A DNA stretch of 64,000 bases from Streptomyces cavernicola (GTDB lineage: Bacteria; Actinomycetota; Actinomycetes; Streptomycetales; Streptomycetaceae): contig NZ_JASCIQ010000027.1 in NCBI RefSeq assembly GCF_029968035.1, positions 57,178-121,177 of the forward strand. The letters run 5' to 3'. This document shows, piece by piece, positions 1 through 7,987 of this stretch. Numbering within the stretch: the stretch's first letter is position 1; each line of letters begins with the position of its first letter. The notes under the pieces were generated by a model that had not been told where the DNA came from, did no database searches, and saw only the letters and a list, made by a program, of their open reading frames with translations. The position numbers and the translations under genes were made by a program.

Positions 1-188
1 GTCCCCGCGGACGTCAGGACGAGGTTGCGCCGCGCGGCCCGGTGGAAAAGGGTCACGCCGAGCTCGCGCTCAAGGGACTGGACGGCCTGGGAGAGCGTGG
101 GCTGGGAGACGTACAGGTGCTGCGCGGCCCGGTTCAGGCCCTCGTGCTCGACCACGGCCAGGAAGTACTCGAGTTGGCGCAGCTCCAT
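1..188 (-). CDS. LysR-family transcriptional regulator, N-terminal part (cut by window edge)
   Basis: The reverse strand from the ATG at 186-188 reads MELRQLEYFLAVVEHEGLNR and continues through a typical LysR winged helix-turn-helix (SQPTLSQAVQSLERELG, then LFHR). The reading frame is open to the window edge, so only about 62 residues are seen and the effector-binding domain lies outside. LysR proteins usually regulate a neighbouring or divergent operon. The acyl-CoA dehydrogenase at 272-1513 lies upstream on the same strand, so a link with the MFS/CoA-transferase operon is plausible but inferred. A GAGGAGAGACG ribosome-binding site precedes the ATG. Confidence 0.85.
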   Translation of the reverse strand, partial: MELRQLEYFLAVVEHEGLNRAAQHLYVSQPTLSQAVQSLERELGVTLFHRAARRNLVLTSAG

Positions 189-240
189 CGTCTCTCCTCG
201 GACACAGGCTCCCGGAACGCCCTGGTTCCGTCGCGGCTCG

Positions 241-284
241 GCGGACCAGGCTCAACGTACGCGGACCGGGCTCAACGTACGCGG
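241..284. repeat. 20-bp tandem duplication at the end of the acyl-CoA dehydrogenase gene
   Basis: Two 20-bp copies (241-260 and 261-280) differ at one base and are followed by the first four bases of a third. The second copy holds the last codons and TGA stop of the acyl-CoA dehydrogenase, so the first copy is a duplicate of the gene end lying just beyond the stop. Confidence 0.8.
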
Positions 285-1513
285 TAGCTGTCCGGAAGGA
301 CTCCCTCCGCGGCGACGGACTTGACCGTGGCACGGCCCAGGTTCCGCTCGTGGACCGCGGACGCGCCCTCGTAGATGCGCAGCGTCCGGACGTCGCGCCA
401 CATCCGGGGGACGGGGTGCGGGCCGACGATGCCCTCGCCGCCGAGGAGTTGCACGCAGCGGTCGGCGACCCGGCCGACCATCTCCGAGCAGTACAGCTTG
501 GCCGCCGAGATGCGCTGCCGGGGCACGGCCCCGGTGTCGAAGGCACGCGCGGCGTCCAGGGCGAGGGCCCGCCCGGCCTCCAACTCGGCGTAGCAGCGGC
601 CGAGTTCAGCCTGCACGACGCCGAGGTCGGCGAGCGGGGCGCCGAACTGACGGCGCCCGGTGACGTGCCGGGTGGTCTCCTCCAGCATCCGCGTCGCCTG
701 TCCGACGCAGGTCGCGGCGACGTGGAGCCGGGCGTGGTTGATGCCGCGCATCGCCGCCTTGAGCCCGGTCCCCGGTGTGCCGCCGAGCAGCCGGTCCGCG
801 GGCACGGCCACCGATTCGAGGTCGATCTCGGCGACGGGGCCCTCGGCGTGACCGTTCATCAGGTCCGGGATGCGGGTCGAGACGCCGGGCAAGGACGTGT
901 CGACGATGAACGCGGAGATCTCAGCGGCTTCGGCGGCTTCGGCGCTGCCGTCGTCCGTACGCGCGAAGCCGCCGTCGTCCGTACGCGCGAACACGAGCAG
1001 GGTGTCCGCCCAGTGGGCGTTGGTGATGTAGCGCTTCATTCCGTCGATGACCCAGCCGTCCCCGGTGCGTCGGGCGACGGTCTGCACGTTGGTGGCATCG
1101 GAGCCGGCCTCCGGCTCGGTCAGCGCGAACGAGGTGACCCGCCGGCCGGCCGCCATCGCCAGCAGCATCTCGCGACGCTGCTCCTCCGTGCCGTGGTCGA
1201 GGATCGCCTGCGAGCAGAGCCCGATCACGGTCGAGAAACGGGAGCGGTAGACGCAGGACGCCCTGGTGAACTCGTACGTCAGGAGCACCTGTTGTTCCAT
1301 GGTCCAGCCGAGCCCGCCGTAGGCCCGCGGGATCGAGATGCCGAACAGGCCGAGTTCGGCCATGCGCTGCACGAGCGCGTCCGGCACCTGCCCGGCGGCG
1401 ACCATGTCCGGCTCGGCCGGGATGAGTTCGTCGTCGGTGAACGCGGCGATCGTACGCAGATACGTGTCGAAGTCGGTCGTCGCCAGGGCAGGGCGATCCG
1501 CCGTCACGGTCAT
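272..1513 (-). CDS. Acyl-CoA dehydrogenase
   Basis: A 413-residue FAD-dependent acyl-CoA dehydrogenase, expected to form the alpha,beta double bond of an acyl-CoA in the cytoplasm. It shows the family signature FALTEPEAGSDATN and the C-terminal RIYEGASAVHE motif carrying the catalytic Glu. The length is usual for the family. Around residue 175-195 it has an unusual insertion made of a duplicated octapeptide (FARTDDGG, FARTDDGS) followed by an AEAAEAAE run, encoded by a 24-bp tandem repeat. It lies downstream of a CaiB/BaiF CoA-transferase and an MFS transporter on the same strand, suggesting uptake, CoA activation and oxidation of one acid. The substrate cannot be read from the sequence. Confidence 0.93.
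   Translation of the reverse strand: MTVTADRPALATTDFDTYLRTIAAFTDDELIPAEPDMVAAGQVPDALVQRMAELGLFGISIPRAYGGLGWTMEQQVLLTYEFTRASCVYRSRFSTVIGLCSQAILDHGTEEQRREMLLAMAAGRRVTSFALTEPEAGSDATNVQTVARRTGDGWVIDGMKRYITNAHWADTLLVFARTDDGGFARTDDGSAEAAEAAEISAFIVDTSLPGVSTRIPDLMNGHAEGPVAEIDLESVAVPADRLLGGTPGTGLKAAMRGINHARLHVAATCVGQATRMLEETTRHVTGRRQFGAPLADLGVVQAELGRCYAELEAGRALALDAARAFDTGAVPRQRISAAKLYCSEMVGRVADRCVQLLGGEGIVGPHPVPRMWRDVRTLRIYEGASAVHERNLGRATVKSVAAEGVLPDSYRVR
945..992. repeat. 24-bp tandem duplication inside the acyl-CoA dehydrogenase gene
   Basis: Two in-frame 24-bp units (945-968, 969-992) differ at one position and encode the duplicated FARTDDG(G/S) peptide. A short Ala/Glu run follows (in coding direction). 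This probably extends a surface loop between the two beta-domain strands without breaking the frame. Confidence 0.8.
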
Positions 1514-1529
1514 GGGGTCTCCTCAGAGA

Positions 1530-1650
1530 GGTTGGTCTTGGTCGGAGGGCTTGGTCTTGGTCGCGGTCACGGTGTTTCTCGTGGTCGCGGGCGTAGTCGT
1601 AGCCGCGGTTGCGGTTGCGGTCGTGGTCGTCGTCGCGGGGACGGTCAGGG
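1530..1650. repeat. Degenerate hexamer-rich spacer between CoA-transferase and acyl-CoA dehydrogenase
   Basis: The spacer is built from imperfect 6-bp units of the type GGTCGC/GGTTGC/GGTCTT. On the minus strand one frame would read as a Thr/Ala-rich string, similar in character to the N-terminal extension of the adjacent CoA-transferase. No gene start other than that of the dehydrogenase is evident. Confidence 0.6.
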
Positions 1651-2931
1651 TCGCTTCGGCAGGGCGACGACGCCGTCGTCGACGAGCCGGTCGATCTCGT
1701 CCTCGCCGCGCCCCAGTTCGCGCAGCACGTCGCGGGTGTGGGCGCCGAGGCGGGGTGCGGCCGTGGTCCGGCCACGGGCGGTGCCGTCGACCCGGAAGGC
1801 GGTGCCCGGGGCGTCGAGTCCCGGCTCGTCGAGGGCGACGACCAGTCCGGACGCGGCCAGGTCGGCGTCCTTCACGAACTCGTCGAACGACCGCACCGAG
1901 CCGCAGACGATGCCGCGCGAGGCCAGCAGCGCGATGGCCTCGTCGCGGGTGAGCCGGCCGAGGACCGAGTCGAGTACCTGCTTGAGCGCCGCCCGGTTCG
2001 CGACCCTCGCCGCGTTGTCCACGAAGCGCGGGTCTGCCGTGAGCTCGGGCCGGCCGATCACCGAGCAGAGGTCGGCCCACTTGGCGGCGGTGTACGCGGA
2101 GATCACGACGGCGCCGTCGACGGTCCGCACGAGATCCGCGGCGGGGGCCACAGCGGGCTGGCCGTTGCCCGTCCGCCGGGGCGGCTGCCCGGAGAGGCGG
2201 TAGTCCGTCCACTGGGTGGCCTGGGCGGAGACGACCGCCTCCATCAGGGAGGTCTCGACCACGCCGCCCGCGCCGGTCCGCGCCCGCCGCAAGAGCGCGG
2301 CGAGCACCCCGGTGGCCAGGGCGTTCGCCGCCAGGACGTCGGCGACCGTGAAGCCCACGCGCTGCGGTTCGCCGTCGGCGTCGCCCGTGGTGTGCATGAT
2401 CCCGAACTCGGCCTGGGCCGCGATGTCGAGGCCGGCCCGCCCCGCCGACGGACCTCGGCTGCCGAACCCGCTGACGAAGCCGTAGACGAGGTGGGGGTGG
2501 CGGACGCGCGTCTGCTCCGGCCCGATCCCGAGCCGCTCGGCGGAGCCGTTGCGGAAGTTGTGCAGCAGTACGTCCGACTCCGCGCACAGCTCGTCGAGGA
2601 TGCGCAGCCCTTCGGGGCGCCGCAGGTCGATGGCGAGGCTGCGCTTGCCCCGGTTGTTGGCGTGCAGCATGGCGGCGCCGAAGGGGCCCACGGACCGTGC
2701 CTGATCGCCCGTGAGGCTCTCCACCTTGAGCACCTCCGCGCCCAGATCGGCGAGTTGCTGACCGGCGCCGGGGGCGGCGATGTACTGGCCGAGGTCGATC
2801 ACCCGGACTCCGGTCAGCGGTCCTTCGGTCGCCGGCACCTCTGCCGGTGCGGTCGTCACTTCGGTCGTTTCCGTTGCTGCGATCGCTGCGGCTTCTGACA
2901 CCTCTGCGGGTGCGGCTGTCGCTTCGGTCAC
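1645..2931 (-). CDS. CaiB/BaiF family (family III) CoA-transferase
   Basis: A 428-residue family III CoA-transferase, moving CoA between carboxylic acids through an aspartyl-CoA intermediate. The core begins near residue 38 (PLTGVRVIDLGQYIAAPGAG) and has the expected catalytic Asp at about residue 169 in RAGLDIAAQ. It begins with a GTG that overlaps the TGA of the MFS gene (GTGA at 2928-2931), indicating translational coupling. The first 37 or so residues are an Ala/Thr/Glu/Val low-complexity extension not usual for the family. A later start is possible but no good ribosome-binding site was seen for it. Context suggests it activates the acid imported by the transporter. Confidence 0.9.
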   Translation of the reverse strand: MTEATAAPAEVSEAAAIAATETTEVTTAPAEVPATEGPLTGVRVIDLGQYIAAPGAGQQLADLGAEVLKVESLTGDQARSVGPFGAAMLHANNRGKRSLAIDLRRPEGLRILDELCAESDVLLHNFRNGSAERLGIGPEQTRVRHPHLVYGFVSGFGSRGPSAGRAGLDIAAQAEFGIMHTTGDADGEPQRVGFTVADVLAANALATGVLAALLRRARTGAGGVVETSLMEAVVSAQATQWTDYRLSGQPPRRTGNGQPAVAPAADLVRTVDGAVVISAYTAAKWADLCSVIGRPELTADPRFVDNAARVANRAALKQVLDSVLGRLTRDEAIALLASRGIVCGSVRSFDEFVKDADLAASGLVVALDEPGLDAPGTAFRVDGTARGRTTAAPRLGAHTRDVLRELGRGEDEIDRLVDDGVVALPKRP

Positions 2932-4283
2932 GACGTCCTCCCGGTGGTCGCCGCGGACCGCAGGCGGAGCGTCTCGGACTCCAGCGTCCGGCGGGCCGCC
3001 TCCGGGTTCAGCAGGCGCCCGCCGATCGCCGCGCACACGCAGATGGCGACGCCGACGAGCAGGAACCCGTTCGCGTAGCCCTCGGAGACCGTCGCCCCGG
3101 CTTCGACGACGAGCCCCAGGACGTACGGTGCGACGATCCCCGCGACGCTGTAGACGGCGATGACGCACCCGAAGAACGCGGTGCGCTGGCGCTGCGGGAG
3201 GAAGTCGGACGCGCCGGCGAAGGCCACGGAGAACGCGACGCTGTTGATCGAGAAGGTGCAGATCACCAGGGCCAGCTGCAGCGGCCCCGGCCCGACCAGG
3301 GTGAACGCGATCATGCTCAGGCCGGCGAAGACGATCAGCGCGGCGCTGAAGTAGCTGCGCGCGGCCCGGGAGCTCCAGCCGCGCGCGAGCAGCCTGCCGG
3401 ACAGGAACCCGGAGCCGAGGAGGACGACGACCGCGGTGGCGTAGGGCACGGTGACCAGCCAGCCGACGGTGGTCGGCGCGTAGCCGAGCCCCTCGCCGAG
3501 GAACGCGGGCAGCCAGGCGACCTTCAGCGAGGTGATGAGGTAGCCCGCGAACGACAGCAGGCTGAGCCCCCAGAAGCTGGGGAGCCGCAGCAGCGCGCGG
3601 AAGGGGACGTCGATGTGGCCGTTCGGGTCCGCTTCGGCGTCGGCTCGTCGGGCGGCCGCCGGCCTCTTCCGCAGCGGCTGGCGTTCTACGTAGCACACCC
3701 AGACGAGCAGCCAGGCGAGGCCGACGACGATCAGGGCGAGGAATGCCGTGTGCCAGGAGTGCGTGACGATGACCCAGGTCAGGATCGGCGCGGAGATCAG
3801 CGGGCCCACCGAGGAGCCCGCGTTCACGACGGCCCCGGCGAACGCGCGCTTCTCTTTCGGAAAGCGATCGGCGACGACGCTCTGGCACAGGGCGTGCGCA
3901 GGCCCTTCGAAGAAGCCGAGCGCCACCCGGGACGCGAGGAGCACCCCGAAGGTGGTGGGCATCGTGAGCGGCAGCATGCTGGCGACCCAGGTGACCATCA
4001 GGAAGGCCGCCGCCCACTTGTAGGAGATCCAGCGCATGGCGGCCGAGAGCCCCACCGCGCCGACGGCGAACAGCCAGAAGAACGAGCTGCCGACGAGGCC
4101 GAATTCTCCGGCGCTGAGGCCGAGATCCCGGCGAATCTGCGGTGACGCGAGGCCTACCGCCGCTTTGTCCGCGAAATTCAGGGTGAAGAAAACAAAAAGC
4201 AGAATGACAATGCCCCAGGCCCTGCGATCCGGGCGGACGGGCACCGGCGACGCCGGCGGCGTGGCGATTTCGGGTGATGCCAT
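2928..4283 (-). CDS. MFS transporter
   Basis: A 451-residue major facilitator with about 12 hydrophobic segments, starting with a Pro-rich cytoplasmic N-terminus and then GIVILLFVFFTLNFADKAAV, the usual MFS helix-1 pattern of organic-acid transporters. A GRLIGRKWIS-like loop motif is only weakly kept. The ATG at 4281-4283 is preceded by a good GGGAGG site; a longer frame to 4337 exists but lacks one. It is the first gene of a minus-strand unit with the CoA-transferase and acyl-CoA dehydrogenase, so it probably imports their carboxylate substrate. Substrate is unknown. Confidence 0.9.
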   Translation of the reverse strand: MASPEIATPPASPVPVRPDRRAWGIVILLFVFFTLNFADKAAVGLASPQIRRDLGLSAGEFGLVGSSFFWLFAVGAVGLSAAMRWISYKWAAAFLMVTWVASMLPLTMPTTFGVLLASRVALGFFEGPAHALCQSVVADRFPKEKRAFAGAVVNAGSSVGPLISAPILTWVIVTHSWHTAFLALIVVGLAWLLVWVCYVERQPLRKRPAAARRADAEADPNGHIDVPFRALLRLPSFWGLSLLSFAGYLITSLKVAWLPAFLGEGLGYAPTTVGWLVTVPYATAVVVLLGSGFLSGRLLARGWSSRAARSYFSAALIVFAGLSMIAFTLVGPGPLQLALVICTFSINSVAFSVAFAGASDFLPQRQRTAFFGCVIAVYSVAGIVAPYVLGLVVEAGATVSEGYANGFLLVGVAICVCAAIGGRLLNPEAARRTLESETLRLRSAATTGRTS

Positions 4284-4403
4284 GTGAGCCTCCCTCGACA
4301 GCCTCGTCCTCCCTGACGAGTGCTGCGCTGCACTCACTTCATCGACAATTCACGTCGCCGACAACGACGAATATGTTGCCACGGTTATAGCCAGAGCCAA
4401 TAA

Positions 4404-4462
4404 CGCACGACCGGTCCGTACGACGCACGCGAACCGCCGCACGACCGGTCCGTACGACGCAC
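4404..4462. promoter_or_regulatory. Paired 25-bp direct repeats upstream of the MFS operon
   Basis: Two perfect 25-bp copies (4404-4428 and 4438-4462), starts 34 bp apart, each contain the palindrome GACCGGTC followed by CGTACG. They sit about 120-180 bp upstream of the MFS start. A TATAAC box lies between them and the gene on the minus strand (4384-4389). This is what a two-site operator would look like. The binding protein is unknown; the neighbouring AraC or LysR regulators are candidates. Confidence 0.6.
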
Positions 4463-4502
4463 CGCCCCGCGGGTTCTCCTGATCGCCGAGGCCGTTGACG
4501 TC

Positions 4503-5444
4503 TCAGGCGCGCGTTCCGGAATGGCCCAGGCCCTGACGCGCCGGACTCACCGGACTCACCGGACTCACCGGACTCACCGGACTCACCGGGTTCGCCGGAC
4601 TCACCGGACTCACCGGATTCGCCCACGCGACGTCGTCGACCGCGAGCCAGGGCGCGGTCGCGACGGCCCTGGGGGTCACGCCCGCGAAGGCCACGACGTC
4701 GCGGTGGAGGTGGGACTGGTCGACGTAGCCGCTCTCCGCCGCCACCCGCGCTGCGCTGTGGCCTGCGGCGAGGCGGTGGGCGACGTGGTCGAAGCGGACC
4801 AGCTGCGCCGCGCGCTCGGGGGTGAGGCCGATCTGGGACCGGAAGCGGGCCCACAGCCGCTTGCGGCTCCACCCGACCTCGGCCGCGAGCGGCTCGACCC
4901 GCACCTGTCCTCGGCCGGTCACCATCCGCCGCCAGACGTGGCCGACCTCCGGATCCACCGCCCGGCCTGCGTCGTGGCCCCGTACGAGCGCGGCCTGCGC
5001 GATCGCGAACCGGTCCTCCCACGACGCGGCGGCGCGCAACCGCTCCTGGGTACGCGTGGCGTCGCGGCCCCAGAGGTCGTCGAGGCCGACCACCCTGTCA
5101 CCGGACTCCGGGAATCCGCCGAGGACCGCGTGCGCGACCAGCGGTGAAAGGCGGATCTGCAGGCCGTCGATGTCCCGGCCGCGCACCCGGACGCTGCCGG
5201 GCGCGAGGCCGAGCACGGCGCTGCCTCGCTGCGTCCGGCCGCTCACGTCGTCCACGAGCAGCCCGTCGCCGAGGTCGACGACGAGGGTGACGGCCGGGTA
5301 CGGGACCACCTGAAGGTCGAGGAGGTCCGTGCTTCGGTCCCGGAATCCGGCCATGGCGACCCCAGGCAACCGGCGGAGCCGCGACGGGGTGGCGATGTCC
5401 CACCTCGCCGCGGCGTCAGCACGAGCCGACTCCGCGTAGGGCAT
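4503..5444 (-). CDS. AraC-family transcriptional regulator with SPV-repeat tail
   Basis: A 313-residue regulator. The N-terminal half is a cupin-like sensor region, and the C-terminal AraC double helix-turn-helix spans about residues 170-270 (VEPLAAEVGWSRKRLWARFR and RVAAESGYVDQSHLHRDV, ending GVTPRA). After the DNA-binding domain it carries an unusual tail of nine SPV/NPV-type tripeptides encoded by a 9-bp tandem repeat, then about 10 residues to the stop. It is divergent from the amidase at 5572, which is the most likely target. The ligand is not predictable from the sequence. Confidence 0.88.
   Translation of the reverse strand: MPYAESARADAAARWDIATPSRLRRLPGVAMAGFRDRSTDLLDLQVVPYPAVTLVVDLGDGLLVDDVSGRTQRGSAVLGLAPGSVRVRGRDIDGLQIRLSPLVAHAVLGGFPESGDRVVGLDDLWGRDATRTQERLRAAASWEDRFAIAQAALVRGHDAGRAVDPEVGHVWRRMVTGRGQVRVEPLAAEVGWSRKRLWARFRSQIGLTPERAAQLVRFDHVAHRLAAGHSAARVAAESGYVDQSHLHRDVVAFAGVTPRAVATAPWLAVDDVAWANPVSPVSPANPVSPVSPVSPVSPVSPARQGLGHSGTRA
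4543..4623. repeat. 9-bp tandem repeat, nine units, coding
   Basis: Nine adjacent 9-bp units, seven of them exactly GGACTCACC on the plus strand and two variants (GGGTTCGCC, GGATTCGCC). The unit keeps the reading frame of the AraC-type regulator and encodes its SPV repeat tail. Copy-number change would alter tail length without a frameshift. Confidence 0.95.
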
Positions 5445-5488
5445 GGCCCCAGGCTACGAGCCCGCCCCGATGGACGCGTACGCCGTCG

Positions 5489-5500
5489 GGACATTTGTCC
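5489..5500. promoter_or_regulatory. Inverted repeat between AraC regulator and amidase
   Basis: GGACA-TT-TGTCC lies in the 127-bp divergent intergenic region, about 70 bp before the amidase start. It is a candidate operator; the match is only the dyad itself. Confidence 0.4.
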
Positions 5501-5571
5501 AAGACCCGGCCCGGGGGCCGCGCGAACACTGGCAGCCAGCCCAACACCCGTACAGGGAAGGACAGTTCGTG

Positions 5572-7056
5572 ATGCGCAATCCGATCGACCCGTTCACGTC
5601 GGCGGTCGAGCTCGCCGCAGCCGTACGCCGCAAGGAGATCAGCCCGGTCGAGATCGTCGACGGCTGTCTCGCGCGGATGGACGCGCTCGACCCCGGACTC
5701 AACGCGTTCTGCCACCGGGCCGACGACGACGTACGCAAGGCCGCCGCCGCGGCAGCCGATGCGGTGGTGCGGGCCGGCTCGGTCGAGGACCTGCCGCCCT
5801 TCCACGGCGTCCCGCTGCCGGTCAAGGACCTTGCCGATGTGGCCGGTTGGCCCACGACCTACGGGAGCGCCGCCACCGACCGGGCCCCGGCGGCGGCGTC
5901 GGCCCCGGTGGTGCACCGGTTCGTGGACGCCGGTTTCGTGCCGCTCGGCAAGACCACCACCTCCGAGTTCGGCAGCGTGCCCTTCACCGAGAGTCCGGCC
6001 CTCGGCATCACCCGCAACCCGTGGGACCCGGACCGCACTCCGGGCGGTTCGTCGAGCGGTGCGGGCGTTGCCGTGGCCTCCGGGATGGCGCCGATCGCGC
6101 ACGCGGCCGACGGCGGTGGCTCGATCCGCGTCCCGGCGTCGTGCAACGGCCTCGTCGGGCTCAAGCCCACCCGCGGTCTGGTCACCGACGCCGTCGTCGA
6201 GTGCGAGGGCCTGGGCGTCAACGGCGTACTGACCCGCACGGTGGCCGACTCGGCGGCCGCGCTCGACGTGCTCGCCCGCCACGATCCCGCCGCGTGGTGG
6301 TCGCCCCCGGCCCCGCGGCGCCCCTTCGTGGACGCGCTCACGACGGCCCCGCCGGCCGGGCTGCGGATCGGGGTGCTCGTCGACCCGCCGATCGCCGGGA
6401 TGGACGTGGACCCGGCGTGCCTGGCGGCGGTCGACACGACGCTGCGCGCGCTCGAAGCCGCGGGCCACCACGTGGTGGACGTACCTCTGCCGCTGCCGCC
6501 GACGGACGAGCTGATCGAGACGTTCACGACCATCTGGAACATCGCCGCCGCGGGCGTCCCACTCACGGACCCGGACCGCGTCGAGCCGCACAACCGAGCC
6601 CTGCGCGAGGCGGCGCACGCCGTCGGCTCCTGGTCCTACGCACAGGCCGTACACCGCACCCAACACCTGTCGCGGCGCGTGGTCGAGGGCTTCGTCGGCA
6701 GCTTCGACCTGCTGGTCACGCCCACGATGGCGTGCCTGCCGCCGCCCGTCGGCTTCTGGCGCACATCCGACGCCGCCGCCTCCGCCCCCGACCCGCTGGC
6801 TCCCGTACGGAGGAGCTATCCGCTGGCCGTGTTCACCTCGCTGTTCAACGTGACCGGGCAACCGGCCGTCTCGCTGCCCGTGCACCACGACGACGCCACC
6901 GGTCTGCCCGTGGGTGTCCAACTCGTCGCCGCGCCATGGCGGGAGGACCTCCTGCTCCAGGTGTCCCGCGCTCTTGAGCTCACACTCCCCTGGGCTGATC
7001 GCCGCCCGCCCGCCAGCGCCGCCCGACGGTTGGGAACCCCCAACTCCAGCGTGTGA
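5572..7056 (+). CDS. Amidase (amidase-signature family)
   Basis: A 494-residue amidase-signature enzyme that hydrolyses a carboxamide. The Ser-cisSer-Lys triad is present: Lys in LPVKDLADV, the cis-Ser in TPGGSSSGAGVAVA, and the nucleophile in GGGSIRVPAS. Length is normal for the family. The GTG at 5569 and ATG at 5572 are adjacent in frame and follow AGGGAAGG; I chose the ATG. It is divergent from an AraC-type regulator, so it may be induced by an amide-related ligand. Members act on many amides, including formamide-like, aryl and indole acetamides; the substrate here is unassigned. Confidence 0.92.
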   Translation: MRNPIDPFTSAVELAAAVRRKEISPVEIVDGCLARMDALDPGLNAFCHRADDDVRKAAAAAADAVVRAGSVEDLPPFHGVPLPVKDLADVAGWPTTYGSAATDRAPAAASAPVVHRFVDAGFVPLGKTTTSEFGSVPFTESPALGITRNPWDPDRTPGGSSSGAGVAVASGMAPIAHAADGGGSIRVPASCNGLVGLKPTRGLVTDAVVECEGLGVNGVLTRTVADSAAALDVLARHDPAAWWSPPAPRRPFVDALTTAPPAGLRIGVLVDPPIAGMDVDPACLAAVDTTLRALEAAGHHVVDVPLPLPPTDELIETFTTIWNIAAAGVPLTDPDRVEPHNRALREAAHAVGSWSYAQAVHRTQHLSRRVVEGFVGSFDLLVTPTMACLPPPVGFWRTSDAAASAPDPLAPVRRSYPLAVFTSLFNVTGQPAVSLPVHHDDATGLPVGVQLVAAPWREDLLLQVSRALELTLPWADRRPPASAARRLGTPNSSV

Positions 7057-7084
7057 CTGCCCACTTCAGAAGGGACGCCTCGAC

Positions 7085-7303
7085 ATGACGACGAACACGA
7101 CGACGAACAAGCCCCAGAACACGACCGCGAACACGATCGCGAACGTGACTCCGATCGGCGTCTTCGCCTCCCTCATCCACCTCGACGAGGACGGTCAAGT
7201 ACGCGCCGCGGTGTCAGCGCCCGGCCAGGACGCCGATGCCGCGCAGGAGTGTGTCGACCACCCGCGTGGCGAGGGCGTCCACGGCGGCGTCCGTGTCCGG
7301 TGA
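7085..7303 (+). CDS. Small Thr/Asn-rich ORF, possible gene remnant
   Basis: An ATG with an AGAAGGGA site upstream opens a 72-codon frame beginning MTTNTTTNKPQNTT and then TPIGVFASLIHLDEDGQV. The last 30 codons run antisense through the end of the TetR gene, so they are unlikely to be functional coding sequence. The N-terminal stretch before 7213 looks like the beginning of a larger protein that has lost its body. I do not recognise the family. It may equally be non-coding. Confidence 0.3.
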   Translation: MTTNTTTNKPQNTTANTIANVTPIGVFASLIHLDEDGQVRAAVSAPGQDADAAQECVDHPRGEGVHGGVRVR

Positions 7304-7801
7304 CTCGGCCGCCGCTTCGTGGATGAGCGCGTAGTACACGCGCCGCGCCCAGTCCAGGTCGGTGTCGGGCCGCAGCAGGCCGGCGTCGCGGAGGCGGGTG
7401 AACAGGCGCTCGCACTGGGCAAGGACCGCGGCGTGCACACGCGCGACCTCGGGCGAATCGGTGGGGAGCGCGCCCATGGCGTACCGCCATCCGATCTTCA
7501 CGTGTAGGACGTTCGCAGTGACCTGGTAGAGCGCGACGGCGGGCGGGGTGGTGTCCGGCCGGGCCGCTTCGACGGCGTCGTGGAACCGCTGTGTCGCCCA
7601 CGCGGCCAGTGCCGCGATCAGCGCCTCCCGCGAGGCGAACCGCCGGTGCACGGTGGTCCGGGCGACCCCGGCGGCCTCGGCGATCTGCTCCATCGGCGCC
7701 GCCGGGTTCGCGGACAGCACCCGCTCGGCCGCTTCGAGAATCGCGCGGACCGTCCGCTCGGCATCGGAGCGGAGCGGCTTGGCGGAGGCAGGCAGCGCCA
7801 T
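7214..7801 (-). CDS. TetR-family transcriptional regulator
   Basis: A 195-residue TetR repressor. The N-terminal helix-turn-helix reads PMEQIAEAAGVARTTVHRRF (about residues 35-55), followed by the usual FASREALIAAL helix; the C-terminal helical domain is ligand-binding and not assignable. It is divergent from the SDR at 7988, with an 18-bp palindrome (7875-7892) between them, so it probably represses the SDR and itself. An AGAAGGA site lies about 12 bp before the ATG. Confidence 0.92.
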   Translation of the reverse strand: MALPASAKPLRSDAERTVRAILEAAERVLSANPAAPMEQIAEAAGVARTTVHRRFASREALIAALAAWATQRFHDAVEAARPDTTPPAVALYQVTANVLHVKIGWRYAMGALPTDSPEVARVHAAVLAQCERLFTRLRDAGLLRPDTDLDWARRVYYALIHEAAAESPDTDAAVDALATRVVDTLLRGIGVLAGR

Positions 7802-7874
7802 GGGGGTACGGGTCCTTCTGCTTCGGCGGGACGACTCCCCGAGGATACATCCACGTATCAACTCACCCTGAACT

Positions 7875-7892
7875 TGCAACACTGATGTTGCA
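7875..7892. promoter_or_regulatory. Probable TetR operator
   Basis: Perfect dyad TGCAACA-CTGA-TGTTGCA in the 186-bp divergent region between the TetR gene and the SDR. Related half-sites (ATGCAAC, GAGCAAG) follow at about 7904-7919. Placement and symmetry fit a dimeric TetR repressor. Confidence 0.7.
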
Positions 7893-7920
7893 TGTTCTAC
7901 GTTCCATGCAACGAGCAAGA

Positions 7921-7976
7921 AGCACTTTGTTGGAAGCACTTTGTTGGAAGCACTTTGTTGGAAGCGCTTTGTTGGT
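7921..7976. repeat. 14-bp tandem repeat in the SDR leader
   Basis: Four adjacent 14-bp units AGCACTTTGTTGGA (the fourth has two changes) lie directly upstream of the SDR ribosome-binding site. The last unit runs into the GGAGGGG that serves the start codon. Copy number would set leader length; it could also be a multi-site operator. Confidence 0.9.
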
Positions 7977-7987
7977 GGAGGGGAACC

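Noticed and set aside
350..2203. Long open frame of about 617 codons on the plus strand over the dehydrogenase and CoA-transferase genes
   Set aside because: It is antisense to two genes with clear family motifs and has the Arg/Gly/Ala-rich composition of a high-GC shadow frame.
2932..4017. Reading the CoA-transferase frame upstream to 4017 as one long protein
   Set aside because: The upstream part is Arg-rich shadow sequence over the MFS gene. The GTGA overlap at 2928-2931 gives a natural start.
7921..7976. CRISPR-like repeat array
   Set aside because: Units are 14 bp, directly adjacent and lack spacers; none of the other arrays in the window has spacers either.
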